From: Glycomyces lechevalierae
GTDB taxonomy: Bacteria; Actinomycetota; Actinomycetes; Mycobacteriales; Micromonosporaceae
DNA length: 64,000 nucleotides
Direction: 5' to 3'
Assembly (NCBI RefSeq): GCF_027622945.1
Contig: NZ_JAPZVQ010000001.1
Coordinates: forward strand, 572,398 to 636,397
Shown here: positions 24,542-33,847 of the stretch, one piece after another
Layout of the letters: each line of letters opens with the position of its first letter
Position numbering within the stretch: the first letter of the stretch is position 1
Position numbers and translations under genes: made by a program
The notes under the pieces: generated by a model
What the model was told of the DNA's origin: nothing
The model's input: the letters and a program-made list of their open reading frames with translations, nothing else
Databases searched by the model: none

Positions 24542-24571
24542 CCGGGCCAGAGGCGGTGGCCTCTGGCCCGG
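24542..24571 (-). terminator. Terminator hairpin of the 24.6-34.7 kb operon
   Basis: CCGGGCCAGAGGC and GCCTCTGGCCCGG form a perfect 13-bp stem with a GGTG loop, beginning 31 bases beyond the stop at 24603. A smaller AGGCCT-N5-AGGCCT repeat follows. There is no U-tract, as is common in high-GC actinobacteria. Confidence 0.7.
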
Positions 24572-24602
24572 GGGTGTTGCGGAATTCGGTCTTAGCGGTG
24601 CA

Positions 24603-25694
24603 TCAGAAGTGCACGTCGATGTAGCGCGGGCGGTAGAGGCTCGCGTCGGCGTACAGGTCGGAGCCTTGGAAGCTGTTGACGTTGTAGGAGATCACGAGGG
24701 TGTCGCCGTCACCGAGGTTCGGGTGGGCCTTCGCGTTGTAGGTGAAGACGTTCCCGCCGGTCTCGGGGGTCGTGTACAGCTCGGTCTTGCCGGTGTACGG
24801 GCCCGCGAGGTCGCTGCTGGTGTACATGACGATCTTGGCGCTGAGCGGTTCGGTCGCGTCGCCGGTGACGAGCGTGAACCTGCCTTGGAAGCGCGAGACG
24901 CTGAACTCGTTGGAGACGCCTTCGAGGATGCGGCTCGAGCCGTTCGGGTCGTCGGTCCACTCCCCCGCGTTGAAGTACTCCCAGGCAGCGGTGGTCAGCG
25001 AGCCGCTGGGGACGCGGGCGAGGTGGGCGTACTTCTGGGCCTGGTTGTCCTCGACGCCGAAGACGTAGGTGTAGCCGTCGGCCGGGTCCTCGTAGATCGC
25101 CGAGCCCCAGTTGACAGTGGAGTCGGGCAGGTCGGTGACCGAGGTGAGGCTCATGTCGGCGGGGTCGAGGGTGGCGACGGCGTTGCCGACGAACTTGAAG
25201 TCGAAGACGCCGGTGCCGGTCTTGACGAACTCGAGGAGCATGACGCGGAGGACGCCGTTCTCGACGGTCGCGTCCCCGAACCAGTACCAGCGCTGGGTCT
25301 CGTCCGCGCCGGCGACCTTGACGAGCGATTCGGGGGCGGCCTCGGTGCCGCCGGTGTAGGTGGTGAGGACGCCGTCGTCGTCGACGATGATCGAGTTGTG
25401 GAGGAACGGCGAGTCGGCGGGGCGGCCGCCGTTCTCGTCGACCTCGCCCATGAACGTGTCCGAGTAGATCCACGCGGTCGAGCCGTCAGGCAGGTCGACG
25501 CTGTACGCGGAGTCGGCGCCGGTCCAGCGCCCGGCGGTGTCGGCGTAGGTGCCGAACCGCTCGGTGAGTTCGGTGTTGATCTCGGTGGAGACGGGTGCGG
25601 CGCAAGCGGACGGGGCCGCGCTCGCGGTGGCGAGCGGGACGGCGGCGGCCGCCAGCCCGGCCGCCAGGGCGAGGGTGAGCGATCGGTTGGTCAT
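24603..25694 (-). CDS. Secreted propeller-like protein (DUF4185/DUF5005-type), possible glycosidase
   Basis: 363-aa exported protein. A classical signal peptide (about residues 1-27, ending A-T-A-S-A-A-P) is followed by repeated blade-like segments: W-x-Y-S-D-T-F, H-N-S-I-I-V-D-D-D-G, W-Y-W-F-G-D-A-T, W-G-S-A-I-Y-E-D, F-S-V-S-R-F and Y-T-S-S-D-L-A-G-P. These recall five-bladed GH43/DUF4185 propellers, but I cannot assign catalytic residues with confidence. It ends the eight-gene carbohydrate operon, 19 bases after the esterase, so it probably attacks or binds the same polysaccharide outside the cell. Confidence 0.75.
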   Translation of the reverse strand: MTNRSLTLALAAGLAAAAVPLATASAAPSACAAPVSTEINTELTERFGTYADTAGRWTGADSAYSVDLPDGSTAWIYSDTFMGEVDENGGRPADSPFLHNSIIVDDDGVLTTYTGGTEAAPESLVKVAGADETQRWYWFGDATVENGVLRVMLLEFVKTGTGVFDFKFVGNAVATLDPADMSLTSVTDLPDSTVNWGSAIYEDPADGYTYVFGVEDNQAQKYAHLARVPSGSLTTAAWEYFNAGEWTDDPNGSSRILEGVSNEFSVSRFQGRFTLVTGDATEPLSAKIVMYTSSDLAGPYTGKTELYTTPETGGNVFTYNAKAHPNLGDGDTLVISYNVNSFQGSDLYADASLYRPRYIDVHF

Positions 25695-25713
25695 GGTCTG
25701 CTCCTTTGCAGGT

Positions 25714-26886
25714 TCATGTGGGGGTGGGGATCGCCCCGGCGGTGTGCCGGGCGAGGACGCGGTCGGCGAAGCGTTCGCCGATGAGGCGCTGCACGTCCGG
25801 GCCGGGGTGCAGGTTGTCCGGGAGGGGCATCGCGGCGGCGTCGCTTTCGCCGTACAGCGAGAGGCCGTCGAAGTAGTGCAGGTGCGAGTCGCCGTCGACG
25901 CGGCGTCGCTCCACTATGGAAGCCAGGGCGGCGCGGATGACCCGCAGCGAGAGTTTGCCCAGGGCCGTCTCGGATTCGGTGCCCGCCGCGATCGACCACT
26001 CCTCCGCCCGATCGGGGTCCTGTGTGGTCGGTCCGGCCGCCGCTTCGACGGGCTCGCACCAGATCGGCGAGACCAGGACGATCGGCGTGTCCGGGTGTCC
26101 GTCGCGGATGGTGTCCAGGAAGCCGTCGATCGCGGGCCTGAACGCGCGCACCCGCATCACGTCGCCGTTGACGAGGTTGATGCCGAGCTTGAGGCTGATC
26201 AGATCGGCCGCGGTGTCGCGGATGGTCCTGGCGGTGAACGGGTCGAGCATGGCGTTGCCGCTGAACGCGAGATTGGTCAGGTGCACGCCGGCCTGGAGCG
26301 CGGCGACCGCCGGCCAAGTGCCCGTGGTGGTCTCGGCCCGGTAGCCGTGGCTGATCGAGCTGCCGTGATGCACCCAGCGGAGCGCGCCGCCCTCAGGCAT
26401 GGCGGTGACGGGCGCGTCGGCGCGGAGTCCGAGCAGCTCGACATGGTCGTAGTACGGGAGCCACACTTCCAGGTCGCGTTCGACGCCCGTGGCGAGGCCG
26501 GTGAAGCGCACGGTCGCGTCGGGGCCGGGCACGATCGCGCCGTCGGGCCGCTCGAAGGTGAACACGAAGCGGGAGCCCACGGGAGCCTCGGCGGACGCCA
26601 CGACCGCGCCGCGTTCGGTGAGTTCGTAGACGCTGGGCGGCATGGGCGCTTCGGCGTCCGAGGCGATCCGCCGGGCCTGCACGTCGAGTTCGATCGCATC
26701 AGCGGCGGTGCGGATCGCGAGCCGGACCCCGGCGCTCTCGGCGCTGGTCTGCACCATGAAGCGGTCCGGGATCTGGCGCCTCGCCCACTGCGGCAGGCGG
26801 TGCGGGATGAGGCCGCGCTCGGTCGTCTCGACCTCGACCGCGCCGCGGATCATGCTTGGATCGATCATGATGGGCTGCAGGCTCAT
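25714..26886 (-). CDS. SGNH/GDSL esterase with N-terminal beta-sandwich, CE2-like architecture
   Basis: 390-aa protein without a signal peptide, so it should act on imported oligosaccharides. Residues about 1-165 look like a beta-sandwich. The SGNH domain follows, with a block I of G-S-S-I-S-H-G (nucleophile probably Ser177), the Asn block K-L-G-I-N and the D-x-x-H pair in L-P-D-N-L-H-P-G. The jelly-roll plus SGNH order matches CE2 acetyl esterases, suggesting deacetylation of decorated sugars. Its ATG overlaps the glycosidase stop (ATGA). Confidence 0.82.
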   Translation of the reverse strand: MSLQPIMIDPSMIRGAVEVETTERGLIPHRLPQWARRQIPDRFMVQTSAESAGVRLAIRTAADAIELDVQARRIASDAEAPMPPSVYELTERGAVVASAEAPVGSRFVFTFERPDGAIVPGPDATVRFTGLATGVERDLEVWLPYYDHVELLGLRADAPVTAMPEGGALRWVHHGSSISHGYRAETTTGTWPAVAALQAGVHLTNLAFSGNAMLDPFTARTIRDTAADLISLKLGINLVNGDVMRVRAFRPAIDGFLDTIRDGHPDTPIVLVSPIWCEPVEAAAGPTTQDPDRAEEWSIAAGTESETALGKLSLRVIRAALASIVERRRVDGDSHLHYFDGLSLYGESDAAAMPLPDNLHPGPDVQRLIGERFADRVLARHTAGAIPTPT

Positions 26887-29015
26887 ACGGCATCGGTCAC
26901 GGTGCCGTCGGCGACAGTGCCGTCTGCATGGATGTCCACGAGCCGGTCGCCGATGCGCAGGCCCCGCAGGACCGCGTCCGGATCGAGGTCCGCGATGCAG
27001 CCGCGCGCCGCCGAGAACTCGGCGCCGGGCTTCGGGTCGACGCCGAAGAACGACTCGATCACCAGGGCCACATAGGCTCCGGCCGAGGAGCAGGCCCAGT
27101 CGATGATGTACGGGAGCTGCGGCGGGGCCTTGCGCGCGCCGCCGTTGACGGCGGGCACGGCCTCCTCGGTGAAGTGCGCCTGGCCGGGCGGGCCCTGGTT
27201 CGCGGAGCGGGCGAGGCCGGGCAGCCAGTCGATGGCGACCTCGGGTGCGCCGAGTGCGATGAGCGAACGCGCCGCGTCGGCCGGCCAGGCCGGGTACGCG
27301 CCGTTCCACTGGTGGTCGGGGCGGGGGCTGAAGCTCGCGTCGGAGTCCCAAGGGGACAGTGAGCGGAGCCAGGCCTCGGTCTGGAGTTCGCGCCGGTAGA
27401 ACTCGACCATCTCGCGGCGGGTCGCCGCATCGAGGTCGGCGGCGATGGTGGTGCCGACGACGCTGAAGTCGTAGACGTGGCGCACCGGCACGCGCGTGCC
27501 GTCCGGCTGGCGGGCCGCGAAGTGGCCCCGGCCCGGCACGTAGAGGTCGGCGACGGCCTTGACGAGCGCGTCGGCCTCGGCGGTGAGCGCCGCAGCGCCG
27601 TCGGTGTCGCCTTGGGCGGCAAGGATCTCCGCGACCGTGCGGAGGTTCCAGACGTTCGCGGCGTTGAGGCTCGCGACCTCGTGCGTGTAGGAGCTGACGC
27701 ATTCGAGGAGGTTGTCGATCTCGCCGTAGTCGGCGAGCGGACCCGTGCCGCGCAGGGACTGCCAGGCCAGGGCCCAGTCGCGCAGGTGCTCGCGGACCGG
27801 GCGACCGCCCGTGGTCTCGTCCAGGAAGCCGGTGTCGCGGGTGAACCGCAGGTAGTCGTGCACGAGGCGGGTCATCGCGTAGTCGTTCACGGAGTACCAG
27901 CGGCCCACGGGCCCGCCGGTGAGCGAGGAGGTCCCGAAGTGGGTGTGGATGTCCGAGGCGATCCAGTGCCGCAGTTGGGCTTTCATCGCCTCTGGGTCGA
28001 GGAGGGCGTGCGTGATGGAGCTGAGGCTGTAGTCCCAGATGAAGGTGGTGGTGGCCCAGTAGTTGGGCATGAGGGTGTCGTAGCTGCGGCCGAGCACGTT
28101 GCCCGCGAAGTCGCGCCGGAACCAGATGACGCCGAGCGCGCCCCACCAGTAGAGGCGGCGCAGCGCGTCGGAACTCGTCTCGAGCACGGGCAGGTGGCCG
28201 GAGAACTCGGTGTTGCCGGGCTCGAAGGCGGCTGCGAGTTGCCTGTCCCAGAAGGATTCAGCGGAGTCCACAGTGCTCGGTACGGCGGCGGCGACGCGGT
28301 CGAACGCGGCGTGCGCGGCGTCCTCGGTGGCGGCGACGGCGTGCACGTAGCCGAAGCGGGCGGTCGCGCCGGGGGCGAGGTCGAGGCGCACGGTGACCTC
28401 GCCGCCGCGTTCGATGCCGCCGATGCCGACCTCGTGCTCCCCGGCCATCGGGGCGATGCCGGAGAGGCGGACCTCGGCGGCGGTGTCGACCCCTTGGACG
28501 CTCCAGGCGGTCCCGGCCCGGTTCGTGAACGTGAGGCGGGCGTCGCCGAGGGCGGCGCGGTTGCGCTCCTCGGGGGTCACGGCGTCCAGCCAGGCGTCCT
28601 CGGCATGGGCGGCACCGGCGGCGAGAGTGAGCGTGATCGGCACCGTGCGGGCGGTGTCGCCGGTGTTGGTAGCGCTGACGTCGATCGCGACGGCGGTCTC
28701 ACCGGGGGCGCAGACCGTGGTGGTGGTGAGGTCGAGGCCGGGCAGGGACACGCTGCGGCGCACGCGGTCCGGGCGCCACTCGTGGGTGATCGGGGCGCCG
28801 TAGGACTCGACGAGTCGGCCGTCCACGAAGCACGCGGCGGTGCGGGTGAGCCCCTGCGAGACCGGCGGGAACGTGACGGCGCTGATCGCGGTGAGGTCGT
28901 GGTCGACGCGGGCGGTGCCGAGGAAGTTGGTGAGGCCGCTCGGCGCGATCATGTCGTCGTAGTGGTGCGTGACAGTGTCGGCGGCGAGGTCGTCCACGGT
29001 GGGAATGAGTCGCAT
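26883..29015 (-). CDS. Six-hairpin (alpha/alpha)6 glycosidase-like protein, family unassigned
   Basis: 710-aa cytoplasmic protein. An N-terminal beta-sandwich of about 270 residues precedes an all-helical domain of about 400 residues with W-W-G-A-L-G-V, P-N-Y-W-A-T-T-T-F-I-W-D-Y-S, a Y-G-E-I-D-N-L-L-E-C acidic stretch and W-N-G-A-Y-P-A-W-P. These features resemble inverting enzymes of the GH63/GH37/GH78 type but fit none that I can name. It follows the permease genes by eight bases and has an AGGAGCC site. It probably hydrolyses the oligosaccharide taken up by the linked importer. Confidence 0.75.
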   Translation of the reverse strand: MRLIPTVDDLAADTVTHHYDDMIAPSGLTNFLGTARVDHDLTAISAVTFPPVSQGLTRTAACFVDGRLVESYGAPITHEWRPDRVRRSVSLPGLDLTTTTVCAPGETAVAIDVSATNTGDTARTVPITLTLAAGAAHAEDAWLDAVTPEERNRAALGDARLTFTNRAGTAWSVQGVDTAAEVRLSGIAPMAGEHEVGIGGIERGGEVTVRLDLAPGATARFGYVHAVAATEDAAHAAFDRVAAAVPSTVDSAESFWDRQLAAAFEPGNTEFSGHLPVLETSSDALRRLYWWGALGVIWFRRDFAGNVLGRSYDTLMPNYWATTTFIWDYSLSSITHALLDPEAMKAQLRHWIASDIHTHFGTSSLTGGPVGRWYSVNDYAMTRLVHDYLRFTRDTGFLDETTGGRPVREHLRDWALAWQSLRGTGPLADYGEIDNLLECVSSYTHEVASLNAANVWNLRTVAEILAAQGDTDGAAALTAEADALVKAVADLYVPGRGHFAARQPDGTRVPVRHVYDFSVVGTTIAADLDAATRREMVEFYRRELQTEAWLRSLSPWDSDASFSPRPDHQWNGAYPAWPADAARSLIALGAPEVAIDWLPGLARSANQGPPGQAHFTEEAVPAVNGGARKAPPQLPYIIDWACSSAGAYVALVIESFFGVDPKPGAEFSAARGCIADLDPDAVLRGLRIGDRLVDIHADGTVADGTVTDAV

Positions 29016-29023
29016 CAAGGCTC

Positions 29024-29836
29024 CTAGTACTGCCCGAGGGCGAGGCCGCGGGCGAAGAACTTCTGCGTGAACAGGAACAGGACCACTGTGGGCAGTGAGA
29101 CGAGCAGGCCGCCCGCGAGGACCGTGGACATCTGCGCGCCGCCGTAGGTGCTCTGCATCCCGGCGAGACTGGTCACGATGGGCCGCACGGTGTCCGACTG
29201 GCTGAGGACCAGGCCGAGCAGGAAGTCGTTCCAGATGAACGTGGCCTGCAGGATGAAGACCGCCACGAGCGCGCTCGAGGCCATCGGCAGGTAGACGCGG
29301 GCGAAGATGCGCCAGGTCGACGCGCCGTCGAGCACGGCCGCCTCGAAGACGTTGTGCGCGATGCCGGTGAAGAAGTTGCGCATCACGAACGCCGAGAACG
29401 GGATCGAGATGGCCGTGTACACCACGATCATGCCCGGCCGGGAGTCGAACAGGCCCACCCGAGAGTAGGCGTCGAACAGCGGCAGCAGGATCATCTGCAG
29501 CGGGAACACGGTGCCGCCGAAGATCACGACGAACCACGCGAAGCCGTGCCGCAGCCGGAGCGCGACGATCGCGAACCCGGCCGCCGCGCCCACGACCACG
29601 GCGATCGCGGGGGCGACGACCGCGTAGAGCAGCGTGCTCGCGGCGCTCTCGGCGAGCCCGGAGAGGCGCACCGCCTCGGCGATGTTGTCGAGCAGCGAGA
29701 AGTCCGTGGGGATCCAGGACTCCTTGGTGGTGAACGACTCCGGCGACTTCGCGGCGTTCACCAGGAGCAGGTAGACCGGCAGGAGCCAGAGCGCACCGAG
29801 GACGGCCAGGACGGTGGTGCGGATGATACGACTCAT
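29024..29836 (-). CDS. Carbohydrate ABC transporter permease, MalG type (CUT1)
   Basis: 270-aa permease with an N-terminal helix right after M-S-R-I-I-R and an EAA loop reading FEAAVLDGAS. It follows the MalF-type partner by one base, so they are strictly co-translated, and precedes the glycosidase by eight bases. Part of the third importer in the window; no ATPase gene is present. Confidence 0.92.
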   Translation of the reverse strand: MSRIIRTTVLAVLGALWLLPVYLLLVNAAKSPESFTTKESWIPTDFSLLDNIAEAVRLSGLAESAASTLLYAVVAPAIAVVVGAAAGFAIVALRLRHGFAWFVVIFGGTVFPLQMILLPLFDAYSRVGLFDSRPGMIVVYTAISIPFSAFVMRNFFTGIAHNVFEAAVLDGASTWRIFARVYLPMASSALVAVFILQATFIWNDFLLGLVLSQSDTVRPIVTSLAGMQSTYGGAQMSTVLAGGLLVSLPTVVLFLFTQKFFARGLALGQY

Positions 29837-29837
29837 G

Positions 29838-30737
29838 TCAGACCCCGTGCTTGCTGGAGAGCTGCTGGCGCAGGTAGAGGATCGAGGCCGCGAGCGTGAC
29901 CACGGTGAGGAACACGGCGATCGCCGAGCCGAGACCGTACTCGCTGTTCACGAACGTCTCCTTGTACATCGTGAGGGCCAGGGTCTCCGAGGCCCGGCCG
30001 GGCCCGCCCTTCGTCATGCCCTGCACGATGTCGAAGGTCTTGAGCGAGGCCACGATCGAGAGGCCGACGACGACCGCGGTGAGCGGGCGCAGCATGGGCC
30101 ACAGGATGCTCGTGAAGAGCCGCAGGCCGTTCGCGCCGTCGACCCGCGCGGCCTCCAAGGGCTCCTTGGGGATCGACTGGAGGCCGATCGTGAACAGGAG
30201 GGCGTTCACGCCGACGCCCTGCCACGCGGTCGCGAGGATCATCACGACCGTGTTGAGCGGGGCGTCGACGAGCCAGCGCGGGGTGTCCGCGATCCCGAAG
30301 GCGGCCAGCGCCTGGTCGAGCGCGCCGTCGCCGGAGAGGATGAACGACCAGATCACGCCGACCCCGATGCCGGAGAGGGCGTACGGGATGAGGAACGGCA
30401 GGCGCAGCCACGTGCCGCCCTTGAGGTTCCAGGTGAGCAGGGCGACGCCGAGGCCGATCCCGACCGGGACGAGGAGGGTGCCGGCGACCCACAGCAGCGT
30501 GTTGAGCACGGAGCCGATGAACTCCGGGTCGTCCAGCATCTCCACGTAGTTCGCGAAGCCGACCCATTCGGGGTCGCCGAGGCCGTTGTACTCGGTGAGG
30601 CTGAGGAAGGTGGTCCACAGCAGCGGCAGGTAGAGCAGCACGGCCACGAGGAGCACGCCGGGGGCGATGAACCCCGCCGCGGACCAGCGGTACTGGTCCT
30701 TGGCGCGCCTCGGGTTCGGGGTCTGGTCGGACGTCAT
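29838..30737 (-). CDS. Carbohydrate ABC transporter permease, MalF type (CUT1)
   Basis: 299-aa permease with a basic cytoplasmic tail (P-R-R-A-K-D-Q-Y-R-W) before the first helix and an EAA loop reading LEAARVDGAN. It starts six bases after the binding-protein stop. With 29024-29836 it forms the channel for the sugar recognised by 30744-32003. Confidence 0.92.
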   Translation of the reverse strand: MTSDQTPNPRRAKDQYRWSAAGFIAPGVLLVAVLLYLPLLWTTFLSLTEYNGLGDPEWVGFANYVEMLDDPEFIGSVLNTLLWVAGTLLVPVGIGLGVALLTWNLKGGTWLRLPFLIPYALSGIGVGVIWSFILSGDGALDQALAAFGIADTPRWLVDAPLNTVVMILATAWQGVGVNALLFTIGLQSIPKEPLEAARVDGANGLRLFTSILWPMLRPLTAVVVGLSIVASLKTFDIVQGMTKGGPGRASETLALTMYKETFVNSEYGLGSAIAVFLTVVTLAASILYLRQQLSSKHGV

Positions 30738-30743
30738 GCGGTG

Positions 30744-32003
30744 CTACCCCTGGTCTGCCCAGTAGTCGTCGGCCTCGGCCTGGATGGTCTCGAGGAACGG
30801 GAGCGGGTCGCCGGGGTTGGCGATGAACGCGCCGAACTGCTCGAGGGCGACGGTGAGGATCGGCGTGGGCGTGGCCTCGTAGTAGCGGTCGTAGCGTTCG
30901 TACTCGTCGCCGGCGACGGTGGTGCCGAGTTCTTCGAGCATCGGGTCGGCGACCGTGGCCTTGGGGTTGAAGGCGACGTCGCCGCGGGCGGCGCTCCAGG
31001 CGGTCTGCGCGTCCGGGGACATCCACCATTCGGAGTACTCGAGGCCGAGGGTCTTCTGGGAGGAGTTCTCGGCGACGCAGAGCGGCCCGGACTCGACCGC
31101 GACGGGGGTCTTGTCGAGGTCGGGGTTGACGGCGGGGATGACGAACATGTCGTAGTCCTCTCCGGAGACCATGCCGGCGCCGTCCAGGGAGCCGTTGAAG
31201 AACGAGCCGAAGTTGATCATCGCGAAGTCGCCCTGCTTGAGGCCGACGGCGGGATCGACCGTGGCGCCGGCGTCGCTGAACCAGCCGGCCTCCTGCTGGT
31301 CGCGCCAGGTCTCCATGATCGCGACGATGCGCGGGTCGGTGTACTTCACCTCGCCGGTCGCGAGTCCGTTGTAGAGCTCGGGGTCGGTGCCGGCGACGAG
31401 CTGCTGGAACCACGGGAAGGTGAACAGCGTGCTGGTCTGGTAGTAGGGGGTGATGCCGGCGCCGCTGAGCCTGGTCGCGGCGGCGTCGAGCTCGGCCCAG
31501 GTGGTGGGCTCGGCGATGCCCTGCTCCTCGAAGACGTGCTTGTTGTAGTACATGACCCAGTAGGCGACGTTCATCGGGACGCAGTACTGCTTGCCGTCGA
31601 AGGTGTAGGCGTCCTTGAGGTCGTCGCCGATCCAGCCTTCGTCCACGGCCTTGGTCCAGATGTCCGTGGTCTCGGCGACGAGTCCTTCGTCCACGAGTTC
31701 GGCGAGGGAGGGGCCGGTCTGCCAGGTGAAGAGGCCGGGGCTCTTGTCGGTGCGGAAGGACTGCTTGATGAACGCGTCGTACTGCGCCGCATCGGAGTAG
31801 CCGGTGGTGTTGAGGCTGATGTCGACATCGCCTTCGCTCTGGGCGTTGAGCTCGTCGAAGTCGGGCTCCCAGGCGGCCTTGTTGGTGTAGAAGTCGAGCG
31901 TGCCGGTGGTGGCGCCGTCGTCTTCATTGCCGCCGCCGCACGAGGCGAGCAGCAGCGAGGCGGCCGCCGCCGCGGCGATGAGGGGGATCGTGCGTGATCG
32001 CAT
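30744..32003 (-). CDS. Carbohydrate ABC transporter solute-binding lipoprotein
   Basis: 419-aa receptor. The signal peptide ends in the lipobox L-L-A-S-C near residues 18-22, followed by G-G-G-N-E-D-D. A strong AAGGAG site precedes the ATG at 32003. Family 1 signatures include F-Y-T-N-K-A-A-W, Y-W-V-M-Y-Y-N-K-H-V-F and the hinge helix T-T-W-A-E-L. It lies between the isomerase and permease genes; the ligand is probably a mannose- or glucose-based oligosaccharide, inferred from its neighbours. Confidence 0.92.
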   Translation of the reverse strand: MRSRTIPLIAAAAAASLLLASCGGGNEDDGATTGTLDFYTNKAAWEPDFDELNAQSEGDVDISLNTTGYSDAAQYDAFIKQSFRTDKSPGLFTWQTGPSLAELVDEGLVAETTDIWTKAVDEGWIGDDLKDAYTFDGKQYCVPMNVAYWVMYYNKHVFEEQGIAEPTTWAELDAAATRLSGAGITPYYQTSTLFTFPWFQQLVAGTDPELYNGLATGEVKYTDPRIVAIMETWRDQQEAGWFSDAGATVDPAVGLKQGDFAMINFGSFFNGSLDGAGMVSGEDYDMFVIPAVNPDLDKTPVAVESGPLCVAENSSQKTLGLEYSEWWMSPDAQTAWSAARGDVAFNPKATVADPMLEELGTTVAGDEYERYDRYYEATPTPILTVALEQFGAFIANPGDPLPFLETIQAEADDYWADQG

Positions 32004-32036
32004 GGTGAACTCCTTTGTTCGGTAAAGGGGTGGGGT

Positions 32037-33836
32037 TCAATGCTCAACGGTCCTGGTGCCGCGGACCGAGGCTTTGACGGTCCCGAAGCGTTCGCTGCGG
32101 GAGCGGGCCGTGCGGCGGATCGTGTAGGGGCCGACGGCGGCCGGGACGATGAACGTCTCGGCGTAGTGGATGGTGTAGGGCGCGAAGGCGCCTGTGGGGC
32201 TGATGATCTCGACTTCGTCGCCCTCGACGAGGTTGAGGACGTTGACGGTGCCCTCGGTGTCGTGGGCGACCTGTTCGCCGAACCAGTGGCGGCGCACCTC
32301 GATGAACTCGAGCTCGTGGAGGCCGGTGCGCTCCTCCACCACGTCGCCGTCCTCCGCGACGACTTCGACGCGGTTGACGAGGTTGGCCTCGGTCCATGCG
32401 GTGCCGCGCTTCCAGACGAGGTTGCGTTCGCCGTGGTCGAGGTGCACGGGGCGGGGGACGCCGTCGAGGCCGAGGCGGCCCCAGTCCCAGAGCTTGAAGG
32501 TGAAGATGAACGGGGTCGCGGAGATCTCGAGGACCATCGAGTTCGCGCCGGAGCTGTGGATGGTGCCGGCCGGGATGAGGAAGTGGTCGTGCTTCTTGGC
32601 GGGGAAGGCGTTGACGTACTGCTCGGCGGGGAAGGGCCGCTCGCCGGTCTCGGCGGCGCGCAGGTCGGCGAGCATCGCCTCCCGGTCGACGCCGTCCTTG
32701 GTGCCGAGGAAGACGACCGCGTCGTCCCCGGCGTCGAGGAGGTAGTACGACTCGTCCTGCGTGTAGTGCATCCCGAAGGTGCGCTGGATGTAGTCGGTGA
32801 GCGGGTGCACCTGGAGGGAGAGGTTGCCGCCCTCCATGGTGTCGAGGAAGTCGAAGCGGATCGGGAACTCGGCGCCGAACCGGGCGTAGGTCCGCTCCCC
32901 CAGCAGCGCTTCGGGTTCGGCGAGCACGAGGTCGAGGGAGGGGATCTCGACGATCGCGCCTTCGGCGTCTTCCAGGAGGAGCGAGTTCTCCTCGGGCACG
33001 CAGTCGAAGCACCACGCGTAGTTGGGTTTGCCGGGGTCGAGTTCGAGCTTGCGCTTCATCCACTGGCCGCCCCAGACGCCGGGGTCGAAGAAGGGGACGA
33101 CGCGCAGCGGCGCGTGCGCGGCGTTGGCGAGCCCGGCCCGGAAGGCGTCGCCGGTGATCATCCCGGCGGGGCGGGAGGTCGGCTCGGCGGCCCCGATCGC
33201 GTTGGCGTCCAAGACGAAGTCGAGCCGGTCGAACATGGCGGCCTTGTGCCGGTCGGCGACCCGCCATTCGACGAAGAAGCCGCGCTTGTACTTGCGGAGC
33301 TGGTCCTCGTCGGGGTTCTCGGCCCGCCAGTTGGTGGCCCCGGCGCGTTGGCGCAGTTGGAGTTCCCAGCGGGCCATGTCCGCGAGCACCAGGGCGTACG
33401 GGGTGTGGAGGCGCTGGGCGACGAGGTCGGCGCCCCAGCCGAGGAGCACTGTGGGGCCGTCGGCGCCGTCGATTTCGACGGCGAGCTTGTCGAGCCGCTC
33501 GGGGTCGTAGAAGGCGTCCACTGTGGCGTGCGAGAGGACGCCGAACACGCGGTCGTCGGTGAGGTTGTCCGCGAACCGGGCGTCGATCTGGGCGATCGGC
33601 AGCGCGGCTTCGTCTTCGACGTCGACGATCCGCCAGCGCGGCAGCGCGTCCGCGATCGCCTTGGCCAGCAGGGGGAGGTCGGCGCCGGGGTAGGCGTCGA
33701 CGACGAGCAGCGGCGCGCGGGCGCCCGCTTCGGCGCTCGCCGCGTCGGCGGCGAGGGTCCAGGCCTGCACGCCGGTGAGGACGCGGGCGTCGGCCGGCAG
33801 CGGGACGGTCGGCTGCTTCTCGTACTGTCCGGTCAC
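32037..33836 (-). CDS. Class I phosphomannose isomerase with N-terminal kinase-like domain
   Basis: 599-aa two-part protein. Residues about 320-599 form a cupin isomerase with the type I zinc ligands Q342 and H344 (Q-V-H-P), E362 (D-E-S-Y-Y) and H427 (I-P-A-G-T-I-H). Residues about 40-220 resemble a uridine-kinase-type fold, but the P-loop position reads V-V-D-A-Y-P-G-A-D-L-P-L-L-A without the GK[ST] signature, so ATP use is doubtful. The GTG at 33836 is preceded by GAAGGAGC; an ATG at 33851 lies too close to the upstream stop. It probably interconverts mannose-6-P or a related hexose phosphate made by the ROK kinase 11 bases upstream. Confidence 0.82.
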   Translation of the reverse strand: MTGQYEKQPTVPLPADARVLTGVQAWTLAADAASAEAGARAPLLVVDAYPGADLPLLAKAIADALPRWRIVDVEDEAALPIAQIDARFADNLTDDRVFGVLSHATVDAFYDPERLDKLAVEIDGADGPTVLLGWGADLVAQRLHTPYALVLADMARWELQLRQRAGATNWRAENPDEDQLRKYKRGFFVEWRVADRHKAAMFDRLDFVLDANAIGAAEPTSRPAGMITGDAFRAGLANAAHAPLRVVPFFDPGVWGGQWMKRKLELDPGKPNYAWCFDCVPEENSLLLEDAEGAIVEIPSLDLVLAEPEALLGERTYARFGAEFPIRFDFLDTMEGGNLSLQVHPLTDYIQRTFGMHYTQDESYYLLDAGDDAVVFLGTKDGVDREAMLADLRAAETGERPFPAEQYVNAFPAKKHDHFLIPAGTIHSSGANSMVLEISATPFIFTFKLWDWGRLGLDGVPRPVHLDHGERNLVWKRGTAWTEANLVNRVEVVAEDGDVVEERTGLHELEFIEVRRHWFGEQVAHDTEGTVNVLNLVEGDEVEIISPTGAFAPYTIHYAETFIVPAAVGPYTIRRTARSRSERFGTVKASVRGTRTVEH

Positions 33837-33847
33837 TGTGCGCTCCT

